Shown piece by piece: positions 44,704-55,063 of a stretch of DNA of 64,000 nucleotides (position 1 is its first letter; every line of letters starts with the position of its first letter). Below the pieces are notes generated by a model. The model made no database searches. It was not told where the DNA came from and saw nothing but the letters and a program-made list of their open reading frames with translations. Origin of the DNA: Streptomyces sp. V3I7 (lineage in GTDB: Bacteria; Actinomycetota; Actinomycetes; Streptomycetales; Streptomycetaceae). The position numbers and the translations under genes were made by a program. The stretch lies in the NCBI RefSeq assembly GCF_030817495.1, contig NZ_JAUSZK010000001.1, positions 2,521,001 through 2,585,000 of the forward strand, written 5' to 3'.

Positions 44704-45456
44704 TCAGAGTTCGTACGTCGCCCTGGGCTGGGCCAGCTCCACCGGGCCGTCGAAGACCGCGCGCGCGTCGGTCAGGTTGACCTGGGGGTCGGTCCACGGC
44801 GGGATGTGGGTGAGGACCAGCAGACCGGCGCCCGCGCGGGCCGCCGTCTCTCCGGCCTCGCGGCCGTTGAGGTGCAGGTCGGGGATGTCCTCCTTGCCGT
44901 AGGTGAAGGCGGCCTCGCACAGGAACAGGTCGGCGTCGCGGGCCAGCGCGTCGAGCACCTCGGTGGTGCCCGTGTCGCCGGAGTACGTCAGCGACTTGCC
45001 GCCGTGCTCGATGCGGATGGCGTACGACTCGACGGGGTGCGGCACTCGCTCGGTGTGCACGGTGAAGGGGCCGATCTCGAAGGTGGACGGCTTGACCGTG
45101 TGGAAGTCGAAGACCTCGCTCATCGACGAGGCGGAGGGGGTGTCCGCGTAGGCGGTGGTCAGCCGCTGCTCGGTGCCTTCGGGGCCGTAGACCGGGATGG
45201 GGGCGCAGCGGCCGCCGTCGTAGCGGTAGTAGCGCGCCACGAAGTAGGCGAGCATGTCGATGCAGTGGTCGGCGTGCAGGTGGCTGAGGAAGATCGCGTC
45301 GAGGTCGTAGAGACCGCAGTGGCGCTGCAGCTCGCCGAGGGCGCCGTTGCCCATGTCGAGGAGCAGCCGGAAGCCGTCGGCCTCGACGAGGTAGCTCGAG
45401 CAGGCCGATTCCGCGGAGGGGAACGACCCCGAGCAGCCGACGACGGTGAGCTTCAT
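44704..45456 (-). CDS. MBL-fold metallohydrolase (RNase Z-like)
   Basis: A 250-aa metallo-beta-lactamase fold protein. The metal ligands are FLSHLHADHCIDM, then GDTGTTEVL and a C-terminal His in LVLTHIPPW. It resembles ElaC/RNase Z-like or small phosphodiesterase members without the tRNA-binding exosite. GGAGG precedes the ATG. The substrate is not known. Confidence 0.88.
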   Translation of the reverse strand: MKLTVVGCSGSFPSAESACSSYLVEADGFRLLLDMGNGALGELQRHCGLYDLDAIFLSHLHADHCIDMLAYFVARYYRYDGGRCAPIPVYGPEGTEQRLTTAYADTPSASSMSEVFDFHTVKPSTFEIGPFTVHTERVPHPVESYAIRIEHGGKSLTYSGDTGTTEVLDALARDADLFLCEAAFTYGKEDIPDLHLNGREAGETAARAGAGLLVLTHIPPWTDPQVNLTDARAVFDGPVELAQPRATYEL

Positions 45457-45689
45457 GAAGCAGAAACCTCCGTTGGCGGGATCCAGAGGGGTGGATGAGG
45501 AGTCGGGCGGGTACGGACGGGGGGTCGTGCGGTTCGTTGAGCGTAAGGCGCGTACGGGCCGGTCGCTCCTTCGCCAGGGGCCGTTGTGGGCGAACTCACC
45601 TGTGGTGTCACCAATTCGGCTGGAACCAGGGCGCATCAAGGTGGAGAGAGGGCGCGCGTGGGTGTTTGCGCGCCGGTAACGTCAATCGT

Positions 45690-46172
45690 ATGGACACGTC
45701 CTGGTGGCTCGCGCTCGCGGCGGTGGTACTGCTCGCGCTGGTCGCCACGCTCATCGACGGCTGGGGGCGCGGACGCCGTCCGCGGGGGCGCCGGTCGCGG
45801 CCGCCGGGGCGGCGCGAGGGACCGGCGCCGGGGCGGCGCGAGGGACCGCGGGATCGCGCGACGCGGCCGCGGCCCGGGGACATCTGGTGGGCGCACGTGC
45901 CGTACGAGGACGGCCCCGGCGCCAAGGACCGGCCCTGTCTGGTGCTGACGGTGCGCGGGAACCGGGCGACGGTCGCCAAGATCACCAGCCGGTTCCACGA
46001 CGAGCGGGCCGGGGTGATCCCGCTGCCGCCGGGTTCTGTCGGCGACGCGCGGGGCCGGCCGAGCTTCCTGGAGACGGGCGAGCTGCGGCAGGTGCCGGTA
46101 CGGGACTTCAGGCGGCGGGTGGGTGTGGTCGACCCGGTGCTGTGGGACCTGGTGCGGCACTTGGCCTGCTGA
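45690..46172 (+). CDS. Membrane-anchored PemK/MazF-like protein
   Basis: A 160-aa protein. It begins with a transmembrane helix (WWLALAAVVLLALVATLI), then a ~45-residue Arg/Gly/Pro-rich linker (GRREGPAPGRREGPRDRA), then a MazF/PemK-type barrel (RPGDIWWAHVPYED, KDRPCLVLTVRGN, AKITSRFHDE, LRQVPVRDFRRRVGVVDP). No antitoxin gene is adjacent. Whether the RNase function is kept is unknown. The N-terminal anchor is unusual for MazF. Confidence 0.75.
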   Translation: MDTSWWLALAAVVLLALVATLIDGWGRGRRPRGRRSRPPGRREGPAPGRREGPRDRATRPRPGDIWWAHVPYEDGPGAKDRPCLVLTVRGNRATVAKITSRFHDERAGVIPLPPGSVGDARGRPSFLETGELRQVPVRDFRRRVGVVDPVLWDLVRHLAC

Positions 46173-46383
46173 GTGGCGTCGCCGTCCTCGGTGTCATCAC
46201 CACCCTCGCCATGTCGGTGTTCGAGCGCGCGCAGGAGATGGGCATGCTCCGCGCGATCGGCCTGGACCGCCGGTCCGTCAAGCGGATGGTCCGCCTGGAG
46301 TCCCTGGTCATCTCGCTCTTCGGCGGCGTCCTGGGCATCGGCCTCGGCGTGTTCTTCGGCTGGGCGGCCGGTGAGCTGCTGAG
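46163..46383 (+). pseudogene. Remnant of an FtsX/MacB-type ABC permease
   Basis: About 70 residues in the +2 frame read as the C-terminal end of an FtsX-like permease (GVITTLAMSVFERAQEMGML, RAIGLDRRSVKRMVRLESLV, GGVLGIGLGVFFGWAAGELL). There is no start, no upstream permease sequence and no ATPase. The fragment overlaps the end of the PemK-like gene in another frame, so it is debris from a deletion. Confidence 0.7.
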
Positions 46384-46389
46384 CGGGGA

Positions 46390-46863
46390 TCAGCGCACCA
46401 GGACGGTGACCGTCCAGTGCTGGATGCCCTTGCAGGAGACCTTGCCCAGGGAGGCGCACAGCGGGCGGGTCGAGGAGAGGGTCGCGAGGCCGGGCGCGAC
46501 GGCGTCGTAGGCGGCGACCGCGTCTCCCGGCAGGATGACGAAGCCCGGGTTGGCGGCCCGCAGCGCGTCGCCTCTCTCGGTGACGGGGGCCCAGGGGCGC
46601 TCCTCGGTGCCGTCGAGGGTGAGCCGGATCTGGCCGCCGCGCACGAGGCAGACGACGCGGCCGTGGTCGGCGGCGGTGAGTTCGGCGTGGGTCACGCAGG
46701 TGGTCGCGGGCGGCGCCGAACTCCCGGACGGGGACGCGGCGCTGCCGCCCGCGCCGGTGTCCCCGGCGCTGGTGCCGCAGCCCATGAGGAGGAGTGCCGC
46801 CGTGGCGGCGACGACCGTCGCGTGCCGGGGAGGCGTCGGGCGCTGGAGTCTCGTACGTCGCAT
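46390..46863 (-). CDS. Lipoprotein of unknown function
   Basis: A 157-aa protein with a signal peptide and lipobox (AALLLMGCGTSA), a Ser/Gly/Pro linker and a ~105-residue domain with four cysteines (TTCVTH, VVCLVR, PLCASL, VSCKGI). The family is not recognised. Its 3' end abuts the FtsX remnant. Confidence 0.75.
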   Translation of the reverse strand: MRRTRLQRPTPPRHATVVAATAALLLMGCGTSAGDTGAGGSAASPSGSSAPPATTCVTHAELTAADHGRVVCLVRGGQIRLTLDGTEERPWAPVTERGDALRAANPGFVILPGDAVAAYDAVAPGLATLSSTRPLCASLGKVSCKGIQHWTVTVLVR

Positions 46864-47067
46864 GGGTGCTCGCCTTTCCGCCGGGGCCGGCCGACCGGCA
46901 GGCCCGCAGAAGTGACGTTCCCACTGCGACCGCCGATCCGTGGCGCGGCCGCGGCCGCGTCACCCGGCCGGGGGTCCTCCGCTCAGCGGTACGTCAGGGG
47001 GTCAGGTCTGGTCCATGTCCGCACAGTGGCGGCCTCGCCCCATGGTCCAACGGGTCGCCGCGGGCGG

Positions 47068-47607
47068 CTACTCGTCCTCGTCCTCCCGTGGATCGAAGTC
47101 GGCCCACAGCACCTCGCCGTCATGAATCGCGTCGGTCGGCCGCATCCCCAAGGCCCTCGCGATACCGGCCGAGGCGCGATGACCGGGATGCACATGGGCC
47201 ACACACCCCGCCACCCCCTGGGTGCGCAGCCACCGGACCATGGTGGAGGCGCCCTCCCTGCCGTAGCCGGCACCTTGGAAGGCGTGGCCGACGACCCAGG
47301 CGAGCTCAGCCTCGACGCGGGCTGGGCGGGGGCGGTAGAGCGTCGCCTGCACTGTTCCGACCAGCTGCCCGCCGCGGATGGTCCGGAGCATCCAGTTCAG
47401 CCAGCCCTGCCGCCCGTCGGGTGAGTGGCCCACCGTCTGCCGCCGGTAGCGCCGCTCCAGTTCCTCTCGGGTGGGCGGCGTACCTCCGGTCCACTCGTGC
47501 AGACGCCCGTCGTCGAGGATTTCCGCGGCTTCCTCGGCATGTGCGATTGCCAGCGGCTCCAGTTGCAGACGAGCCCCTTGGAGCGGGGCGGCGGCCGGCC
47601 AGGTCAT
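47068..47607 (-). CDS. GNAT-family acetyltransferase
   Basis: A 179-aa RimJ/RimL-like N-acetyltransferase (RLQLEPLAIAHAEEAAEIL, ELAWVVGHAFQGAGYGREGA with the acetyl-CoA loop, SAGIARALGMRPTD). ATG 47607 is chosen because AGGTGA lies 8 bp upstream, overlapping the cysM stop. The GTG at 47619 is possible. It is downstream of cysM in the same direction; its substrate is unknown. Confidence 0.85.
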   Translation of the reverse strand: MTWPAAAPLQGARLQLEPLAIAHAEEAAEILDDGRLHEWTGGTPPTREELERRYRRQTVGHSPDGRQGWLNWMLRTIRGGQLVGTVQATLYRPRPARVEAELAWVVGHAFQGAGYGREGASTMVRWLRTQGVAGCVAHVHPGHRASAGIARALGMRPTDAIHDGEVLWADFDPREDEDE

Positions 47608-47619
47608 TGCGGCAATCAC

Positions 47620-48865
<1,246 letters not shown>

Positions 48866-48895
48866 GGTTGCGGGCTCCTGTCGGAAGGTGTCGGT

Positions 48896-48950
48896 TCGGG
48901 GGGCGCGCGATGGGGGTCCCCCAGGCCCTCGGCACAGGGGGAGCGCCGCG
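48896..48950 (-). promoter_or_regulatory. Possible attenuator or palindromic repeat between leader peptide and cysO
   Basis: On the minus strand TCCCCC and GGGGGA flank TGTGCCGAGGGCC, giving a 6-bp stem. The motif CCCTGTGCCGAGGGCC is also a repetitive intergenic palindrome in Streptomyces, so its role here may be incidental. Confidence 0.35.
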
Positions 48951-48978
48951 GCTCACGGCCGTACGGCGGCGGGGAACG

Positions 48979-49074
48979 TCAACAGATGGCGCTGCTGAGC
49001 CTGCACAGGTCGACGTGCAGCCGCGCCACGAGCAGCACGCTCGGCGTCTTGTCGCTCACGTCGTGAAGAACCAT
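48979..49074 (-). CDS. Cysteine-ending leader peptide upstream of cysO-cysM
   Basis: The 31-aa peptide ends RLHVDLCRLSSAIC. This matches the 'putative leader peptide' pattern found before sulfur-assimilation genes in actinobacteria (R-HVDLCR-S-AIC). A Cys codon is the last sense codon before the stop, so ribosome stalling at low cysteine is plausible. ATG 49074 or the GTG at 49059 could start it. A C-rich/G-rich segment (48902-48947) lies between the stop and cysO and could form the attenuator hairpin. Confidence 0.7.
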   Translation of the reverse strand: MVLHDVSDKTPSVLLVARLHVDLCRLSSAIC

Positions 49075-49187
49075 GGGCTCATCGTATCGATTCCCGGTCC
49101 GGCTTCTGGATGGCGATCCCACATTTCGGACGGACTTCATCCGGGGTTCGAGATACGGGGTGCTGGCGGCTGTCGGGGCGGGCGGAG

Positions 49188-49610
49188 TCAGTACGTCTCC
49201 ACCACCTTGACCTCCTCCTCCGTGATCTCGCCTTCGAGGATGCGGAAGGAGCGGAACTGGAAGTCGCCGGCGCCGTCGGTGTCCGCGGTCGACACCAGGA
49301 CGTAGTGGGCGCCGGGCTCGTTGGCGTAGGAGATGTCGGTGCGGGAGGGGTAGGCCTCGGTCGCGGTGTGGGAGTGGTAGATCACCACCGGCTCCTCGTC
49401 GCGGTCGTCCATCTCCCGGTAGAGCGCCAGCAGGTCGCCGGAGTCGAACTCGTAGAACGTGGGCGAGCGGGCGGCGTTGAGCATCGGGATGAAGCGCTCG
49501 GGCCGGCCCTCGCCCACCGGACCCGCGACCACGCCGCACGCCTCGTCGGGGTGGTCCTGGCGCGCGTGCGCGACGATCCGGTCGTACAGGTCCTGGGTGA
49601 TGGTCAGCAT
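49188..49610 (-). CDS. mec: JAMM/MPN+ metalloprotease (Mec-like, CysO processing)
   Basis: A 140-aa JAB1/MPN+ protease. The zinc motif is HSHTATEAYPSRTD with the catalytic Glu in HPDEACGVVAG upstream. In mycobacteria the homologue cleaves CysO-cysteine to release cysteine; here it may also remove the Met-Ala tail of CysO. It lies just upstream of the leader peptide and cysO-cysM, in the same direction. TTG 49628 is an alternative start. Confidence 0.88.
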   Translation of the reverse strand: MLTITQDLYDRIVAHARQDHPDEACGVVAGPVGEGRPERFIPMLNAARSPTFYEFDSGDLLALYREMDDRDEEPVVIYHSHTATEAYPSRTDISYANEPGAHYVLVSTADTDGAGDFQFRSFRILEGEITEEEVKVVETY

Positions 49611-49630
49611 GCCGGCCAGGATAAGCAAAG

Positions 49631-49667
49631 GGGACGCCCCGTACCGATTGCTGGTACGGGGCGTCCC
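49631..49667. terminator. Hairpin upstream of the JAMM protease
   Basis: GGGACGCCCCGTACC and its complement form 15-bp perfect arms around a 7-nt loop. It separates the permease gene (same direction) from mec. Confidence 0.75.
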
Positions 49668-49744
49668 ACAGTGCGGACGTCCTGAGCGGCTGTCGCAGGG
49701 AGTCCCACGAGTACTCCCTGCGACCGGACGTCCTTCGGGGAGGG

Positions 49745-51184
49745 TCAGCGCTTGTGGAAAGCGGCGGCTTCCGGGTTACGGCGCTTGAGGACCCAGTAGG
49801 CGACACCGAGGATCAGGGCCCACAGCGGCGCGCAGTACAGCGAGACGCGGGCGTCCTTGTCGATGCCCATCATCACGATCACCATGAGGATAAACAAGAG
49901 CGCGAACGCACTGGTGTACGGGGCCCCGGGGGCACGGAACTCGGACTGCGGCAGCTCGCCCCGGTCGGCCTTCCTCCGGTAGCGCATCTGGCAGATCAGG
50001 ATGACGATCCAGGCCCACATGCCGGAGATGGTCGCGAAGGACACCACGTAGTCGAACGCCTTGCCCGGCCACTGGTAGTTGATCCAGACGCCGACCAGCA
50101 TCAGCGCGGCGGAGACGGTCGTTCCGACGAGCGGGGTGCCGGTGCGGGTCAGCTTGGTGAAGAGCTTCGGGCCCTGGCTGTTGAGCGCGAGGTCGCGCAG
50201 CATGCGGCCGGTGGAGTACATGCCGGAGTTGCAGGACGACAGGGCGGCGGTGAGGACGACGAAGTTGACGATGCCCGCGCCGGCAGCCAGCCCCATCTTC
50301 TCGAAGGCGGCCACGAACGGGCTCACGCCCGGCTGGAAGGACGTCCACGGCACGACCGAGAGGATCATGATCAGTGCGCCGACGTAGAAGACGGCGATAC
50401 GCCACGGCACGGTGTTGATCGCCTTGGGCAGCACGGTCTTGGGATCCTTGGACTCACCCGCGGTCACACCGACCAGCTCGACGGCGAGGAAGGCGAACAT
50501 CACCATCTGCAGCGTCATCAGGGTGTTGCCGACGCCGTGCGGGAAGAAGCCGCCGTCGCTCCACAGGTGACTGACGGAGGCGGTGTCGCCGGCGTCGGAG
50601 AAGCCGATCGTCAGGATGCCGGCGCAGATCAGGATCATGCCGATGATCGCGGTGACCTTGACCATGGAGAACCAGAACTCCAGCTCACCGAAGAGCTTCA
50701 CGGAGATCAGGTTCGCGCCGTAGAGCACGATCGTGAAGATCAGGGCCGAGACCCATTGCGGGATGTCGAACCAGTACGTCATATAGGCGGCCGCGGCGGT
50801 GACCTCGGTGATACCCGTGACCACCCAGAACAGCCAGTACGTCCACCCGGTCACGAAGCCCGCGAAGGGACCGATGAACTCACGCGCGTACTCGGAGAAC
50901 GAGCCCGACACCGGGCGGTACATCAGCAGTTCGCCGAGCGCCCGCATGATGAGGAAGATGACCAGGCCCGCCACGGCGTACGCCAGGATCAGGCTGGGAC
51001 CGGCCTTGGAAATGCCCTTGCCGGCACCGAGGAAGAGGCCGGTGCCGATGGCACCGCCGATGGCGATCATCTGGATCTGCCGGGCCCCGAGCCCTCGCTG
51101 GTAGCCCTCGCCGTCCTCGCTGCCCTCGACCTGCGCGGCCTCGTGGCCGTCGCGATGCCGGTCGTCGACCTGCGCTGAGGTCAT
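49745..51184 (-). CDS. Amino acid permease (APC family)
   Basis: A 479-aa permease, about 12 helices, with signatures GLGARQIQMIAIGGAIGTGLF, RALGELLMYRPVSGSFSEYA and AFLAVELVGVTAGESKDP. It belongs to the GABA/aromatic amino-acid permease group; the substrate cannot be fixed. A charged N terminus (~30 aa) precedes helix 1. GGAGAAAGG lies 5' of ATG 51184. Confidence 0.92.
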   Translation of the reverse strand: MTSAQVDDRHRDGHEAAQVEGSEDGEGYQRGLGARQIQMIAIGGAIGTGLFLGAGKGISKAGPSLILAYAVAGLVIFLIMRALGELLMYRPVSGSFSEYAREFIGPFAGFVTGWTYWLFWVVTGITEVTAAAAYMTYWFDIPQWVSALIFTIVLYGANLISVKLFGELEFWFSMVKVTAIIGMILICAGILTIGFSDAGDTASVSHLWSDGGFFPHGVGNTLMTLQMVMFAFLAVELVGVTAGESKDPKTVLPKAINTVPWRIAVFYVGALIMILSVVPWTSFQPGVSPFVAAFEKMGLAAGAGIVNFVVLTAALSSCNSGMYSTGRMLRDLALNSQGPKLFTKLTRTGTPLVGTTVSAALMLVGVWINYQWPGKAFDYVVSFATISGMWAWIVILICQMRYRRKADRGELPQSEFRAPGAPYTSAFALLFILMVIVMMGIDKDARVSLYCAPLWALILGVAYWVLKRRNPEAAAFHKR

Positions 51185-51420
51185 GGTGATGCGCCTTTCT
51201 CCATGCCGACCCGGGCCGTTCGCTCGGCCTCGGATCGGGTTTCGATCCCCCCGGATTGATGGAGCTGTGCCTGGCCGGCGATTGGCCGGCTCGGTGGCGC
51301 ACCCGGCCGAAACATGGGTGGTGTTCGCCGAGCGGTCGTGAAGGTTTATCACGCCCGTAACGGGGGGCGCTGTGGCGGAACACACAGGAAGAAGTGGAGA
51401 AAATGCCTCCGAACGGGGCA

Positions 51421-51489
51421 TATCCGGCCGCAACGGTGACAGGATCGTTATCCGGATTTGAGCGTCCTCCGAGCGAACGCGATATCCGG
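51421..51489. repeat. Three TATCCGG repeats upstream of the permease
   Basis: TATCCGG occurs at 51421, 51449 and 51483. They lie in the 370-bp gap between the permease and DUF2017 genes and could be regulatory half-sites. The rest of the gap holds only the terminator of the DUF2017 gene. Confidence 0.25.
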
Positions 51490-51508
51490 ACGAACGGGGA
51501 TGCAAAGA

Positions 51509-51532
51509 GAACCGGCCGCATGCGGCCGGTTC
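51509..51532 (-). terminator. Terminator of the clpS-DUF2017 operon
   Basis: GAACCGGCCGCA and its complement form a perfect 24-bp palindrome. On the minus strand it is followed by TCTCTTT. It lies 22 bp after the DUF2017 stop. Confidence 0.7.
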
Positions 51533-51554
51533 ACGGCATCGGATCAGGGCGTCA

Positions 51555-52157
51555 TCACAGGAGCGTCGAGACGAGCGTCTCCTGGAGTCCGCCGAGCCAC
51601 AGGTACGCCATCACCATCGGCTTGCGCGGGTCCTCGTCGGGGAGCCGGTAGAGGAGGTCGGTGTCGTCCTCGTCGGTGATCTCCAGCCGGGCGCCGATCG
51701 CCAGGCGCAGGTCGTTGAGCGCGCCGAGCCACTGCCTCGACTCGTCCGGCGACAGCTTGAGGACCGCGCCGCCCTCGCCGGCCGGGGCCAGCGCGTCCAG
51801 CGAGCGGATCACCGCGAGGGCGCTCTCCCGCTTGCCGGCCCGCAGGTCGTTCTCGGTGTAGCGGCGGAACTCGGCGGAGTGTGCCTGCTGCTCCTCGGCC
51901 GCCGCCGGGGAGTCCGGGAATCTCTCCGGGTCGCTGTAGGCGTCCGGGAAGAGGCGGCGCAGCACGGGGTCGGCGGGCGGCTCGCTCGGCCCCTCGGCGA
52001 AGAGTTCGGCGAGCGGGTCGGCGGGGGCGTCCTCGGTGGGGCCGGGGCCGATGAGTTCCATCAGCTGGACGGCCAGCGAGCGGATGATGGAGATCTCGAC
52101 GTCGTCGAGGGCGACGGCCGCGCCGCCGCCGGGGAGCGGTTCGAAGTGTCCTGGCAT
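51555..52157 (-). CDS. DUF2017 family protein
   Basis: A 200-aa, acidic protein with the family pattern ALDDVEISIIRSLAVQLMEL, DPVLRRLFPDAYSD and ALNDLRLAIGARLEI. DUF2017 genes follow clpS across actinobacteria; the function is unknown. It starts 11 bp after clpS. Confidence 0.9.
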   Translation of the reverse strand: MPGHFEPLPGGGAAVALDDVEISIIRSLAVQLMELIGPGPTEDAPADPLAELFAEGPSEPPADPVLRRLFPDAYSDPERFPDSPAAAEEQQAHSAEFRRYTENDLRAGKRESALAVIRSLDALAPAGEGGAVLKLSPDESRQWLGALNDLRLAIGARLEITDEDDTDLLYRLPDEDPRKPMVMAYLWLGGLQETLVSTLL

Positions 52158-52168
52158 CAGTGGGGTCG

Positions 52169-52477
52169 TTACTTCCGGTCCTGCTGGAGGGTGGCCCACA
52201 GGCCGTATCCGTGCATGGCCTGCACGTCGCGTTCCATCTCCTCGCGGCTTCCGCTGGAGACGACCGCGCGGCCCTTGTGGTGGACGTCGAGCATGAGCTT
52301 GGTGGCCTTGTCCTTGGAGTAGCCGAAGTACGACTGGAAGACGTACGTCACATAGCTCATGAGGTTGACCGGGTCGTTGTGGACGATCGTGACCCAGGGG
52401 ACGTCGGGCTCAGGTACGGCGAAGACCTCCTCCGCCGACTCGGTGCGTTCGATCTCTACGGGAGCGGGTGACGTCAC
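52169..52477 (-). CDS. clpS: ATP-dependent Clp protease adaptor ClpS
   Basis: A 102-aa adaptor that delivers N-degron substrates to ClpAP or ClpCP. The core is [20 protein letters not shown] and [20 protein letters not shown]; the Asn-Asp pair binds the N-terminal residue of the substrate. The start is a GTG without a clear ribosome-binding site. It diverges from pncB. Confidence 0.93.
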   Translation of the reverse strand: MTSPAPVEIERTESAEEVFAVPEPDVPWVTIVHNDPVNLMSYVTYVFQSYFGYSKDKATKLMLDVHHKGRAVVSSGSREEMERDVQAMHGYGLWATLQQDRK

Positions 52478-52541
52478 ATGGCCATGCTGCCACGCGGCCC
52501 ACAAATCGTCACACTGACGAGATGGGAGTAGCATCACCGTC

Positions 52542-53939
52542 ATGAACTCAGGGGACCTTGGGCTGCCGATGAAAGAAGGGCGCGAAGCGCTTGTGCAGGA
52601 GGGCGGTGGTGGGCGACGGGTGGGCGTTCCCTCGACGGCGCTCTTCACGGACCAGTACGAGCTGACGATGGTGCAGGCTGCGCTCAAGGCGGGCACGGCC
52701 GAGCGGCGCAGCGTGTTCGAGGTCTTCACGAGGCGGCTGCCCAACGGCCGCCGCTACGGCGTCGTGGCGGGCACCGGACGGGTGCTGGACGCGGTCGAGA
52801 ACTTCCGGTTCGAACCGGACGTCCTCGGCTTCCTGCGGGAGCGGCGGATCGTCGACGAGGAGACCCTCGACTGGCTGGCCGACTACCGCTTCGGCGGTGA
52901 CATCTGGGGCTATCCCGAGGGCGAGGTGTACTTCCCGGGTTCGCCGATCATGCGGGTCGAGGGGTCGTTCGCCCAGTGCGTGCTGCTCGAGACCGTGATC
53001 CTGTCGATCCTCAACCACGACTCGGCCATCGCGGCGGCCGCCTCGCGCATGTCCTCCGCCGCGGCCGGGCGGCCGCTGATCGAGATGGGCGCCCGCCGAA
53101 CCCACGAGCTGGCGGCCGTCGCGGCCTCGCGGGCGGCGTACGTCGGCGGCTTCGCGACCACCTCCGACCTGGCCGCGGGCTTCCGCTACGGCATCCCCAC
53201 CGTGGGCACCTCAGCCCACGCCTTCACCCTGCTCCACGACCGTGAGCGGGACGCCTTCCAGGCCCAGGTGAACTCGCTCGGCCGGGGCACCACGCTGCTC
53301 GTCGACACGTACGACGTCGCCGAGGCGGTCCGCAGCGCCGTCGAGGTGGCCGGGCCGGACCTCGGCGCGGTGCGCATCGACTCCGGCGACCTGCTGCTCG
53401 TCGCGCACCGGGTGCGCCAGCAGCTGGACGCGCTGGGCGCGACGGATACGAAGATCGTCGTGACCTCGGACCTGGACGAGTACGCCATCGCCTCGCTCGC
53501 GGCGGCGCCGGTGGACGCGTACGGCGTGGGTACGCAGTTGGTGACCGGCTCCGGGCACCCGACCTGCTCGATGGTCTACAAGCTGGTCGCGCGCGCCGAG
53601 TCCGGCGATCCGAAGGCCCCGCTGGTGCCGGTGGCGAAGAAGTCCACGGGCGGCAAGACCTCGATCGGCGGCCGCAAGTGGGCGGCGCGGCGGCTGGACG
53701 AGTACGGGGTGGCCGAGGCCGAGGTCATCGGCACCGGACCGGTCCCCGGCGACCTGGCGGACCGGCAGCTGCTCGTCGAGCTGGTCAAGGGCGGCGAGGT
53801 CGTCACCCGCGAGCCGCTGGACGCCGCCCGGGAGCGGCACATGAGCGCGCGGGCCGACCTGCCGCTGTCCGCGACCCAGCTCTCCCGAGGGGAACCTGTC
53901 ATTCCGACGGAGTACGTCGGCACCCCGTCGGGTAACTAG
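52542..53939 (+). CDS. pncB: Nicotinate phosphoribosyltransferase
   Basis: A 465-aa NAD-salvage enzyme that makes nicotinate mononucleotide. Signatures are [69 protein letters not shown] and [16 protein letters not shown]. The 5' end (about 30 aa) is variable; ATG 52542 follows GGGAG, and ATG 52569 is possible. Pair with pncA 46 bp downstream. Confidence 0.93.
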   Translation: MNSGDLGLPMKEGREALVQEGGGGRRVGVPSTALFTDQYELTMVQAALKAGTAERRSVFEVFTRRLPNGRRYGVVAGTGRVLDAVENFRFEPDVLGFLRERRIVDEETLDWLADYRFGGDIWGYPEGEVYFPGSPIMRVEGSFAQCVLLETVILSILNHDSAIAAAASRMSSAAAGRPLIEMGARRTHELAAVAASRAAYVGGFATTSDLAAGFRYGIPTVGTSAHAFTLLHDRERDAFQAQVNSLGRGTTLLVDTYDVAEAVRSAVEVAGPDLGAVRIDSGDLLLVAHRVRQQLDALGATDTKIVVTSDLDEYAIASLAAAPVDAYGVGTQLVTGSGHPTCSMVYKLVARAESGDPKAPLVPVAKKSTGGKTSIGGRKWAARRLDEYGVAEAEVIGTGPVPGDLADRQLLVELVKGGEVVTREPLDAARERHMSARADLPLSATQLSRGEPVIPTEYVGTPSGN

Positions 53940-53985
53940 GGGGTGCCGCCTCGCTCGTCACGCTCACAGCCGAAGGACACCGACC

Positions 53986-54573
53986 ATGCGCCGCGCCTTG
54001 ATCGTCGTAGACGTGCAGAACGACTTCTGCGAGGGGGGCAGCCTCGCGGTGACCGGGGGTGCCGACGTGGCCGCCGCGGTCACCGAGCTGATCGGCCAGG
54101 CGCCGGCCGGGTACCGGCACGTGGTGGCGACCCGCGACCACCATGTCGCCCCGGGTGACCACTTCGCGGACAGCCCGGACTACGTCCACTCCTGGCCCGC
54201 GCACTGCGTCGCGGGCACGGAGGGCGTCGGCTTCCATCCGAACTTCGCCCCGGCGGTCGCCTCCGGCGCCGTCGACGCCGTCTTCGACAAGGGGGCGTAC
54301 GCCGCCGCGTACAGCGGGTTCGAGGGGGCCGACGAGAACGGGACCGCGCTCGGCGACTGGCTGCGGGCCCGGGAGGTCGACGAGGTCGACGTGGTGGGCA
54401 TCGCGACCGACCACTGTGTGAAGGCGACCGCCCTGGACGCCGTGCGCCAGGGTTTCCGCACCCATGTGCTCCTGGAGCTGACCGCCGGGGTGGCCGCGGA
54501 GACCACCGAGCGCGCCCTGGAGGAGCTGCGCGAGGCGGGCGTGGAGCTGAGCGGCAAGCCCGTCGTCCAGTAG
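53986..54573 (+). CDS. pncA: Nicotinamidase / isochorismatase-family amidase
   Basis: A 195-aa protein that hydrolyses nicotinamide to nicotinate. The catalytic Asp is in IVVDVQNDFCEGGSLAV, the metal ligands in ATRDHHVAPGDHF, Lys in FDKGAYAAAYSGFEG and the nucleophile Cys in GIATDHCVKATALDA. It follows pncB, so together they recycle nicotinamide to NAD. Confidence 0.93.
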   Translation: MRRALIVVDVQNDFCEGGSLAVTGGADVAAAVTELIGQAPAGYRHVVATRDHHVAPGDHFADSPDYVHSWPAHCVAGTEGVGFHPNFAPAVASGAVDAVFDKGAYAAAYSGFEGADENGTALGDWLRAREVDEVDVVGIATDHCVKATALDAVRQGFRTHVLLELTAGVAAETTERALEELREAGVELSGKPVVQ

Positions 54574-54576
54574 GGG

Positions 54577-54942
54577 CTACGCCGGGGCGGCTGGGCGTCC
54601 GAGCAGGGATCTGATCGGGCGCCACAGCTCCGTCACGTCCGTGACCAGGCCCGATGGCGTCGGCAAGGCGGCGGCGCCGGGGTCCGTGCGCCATATCAGG
54701 CCGTCCGGATGGTGCAGGACCGCCGTGATCTCGTCCGGGGTCGGCGGGGCCGCGTTGCCCCGCAGGTAGACCGCCCGCAGGCCGAGGTTGCGCAGCCGCG
54801 TCAGGGCGCGGGCGCGGTTGCGGGCGTGCACCAGCACACGTACTCCCGTCATGGCGGCCGAAGCGTCGGCGGCGGGGCTGGGCAGGTTCAGTGCCACCAC
54901 CACCGTGCCGTTCGGCAGCTTGCAGAATCCTCCTGCGGCCAT
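54577..54942 (-). CDS. Conserved hypothetical protein
   Basis: A 121-aa protein with NGTVVVALNLPSP, a basic RARALTRLRNLGLRAVYLRG segment and DEITAVLHHPDGLIWR. It has no signal peptide or membrane helix. No family is recognised. It is convergent with pncA, ending 3 bp from it. Confidence 0.65.
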   Translation of the reverse strand: MAAGGFCKLPNGTVVVALNLPSPAADASAAMTGVRVLVHARNRARALTRLRNLGLRAVYLRGNAAPPTPDEITAVLHHPDGLIWRTDPGAAALPTPSGLVTDVTELWRPIRSLLGRPAAPA

Positions 54943-55003
54943 GCGGTCATCCCCCCGTGCGTACAGGTGTCAATAAGAGAGCCACAGGACGCACCTAAAC
55001 ACG

Positions 55004-55037
55004 ATCGGCGGCGACCCGCCAGGGGGTCACCGCCGAT
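55004..55037 (-). terminator. Terminator of the M6 metalloprotease gene
   Basis: Fourteen-bp arms (ATCGGCGGCGACCC and its near-complement, one mismatch) enclose a short loop 27 bp after the stop on the minus strand. Confidence 0.65.
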
Positions 55038-55063
55038 ACGCTTCTGACCTGCGAAGACGCTGA

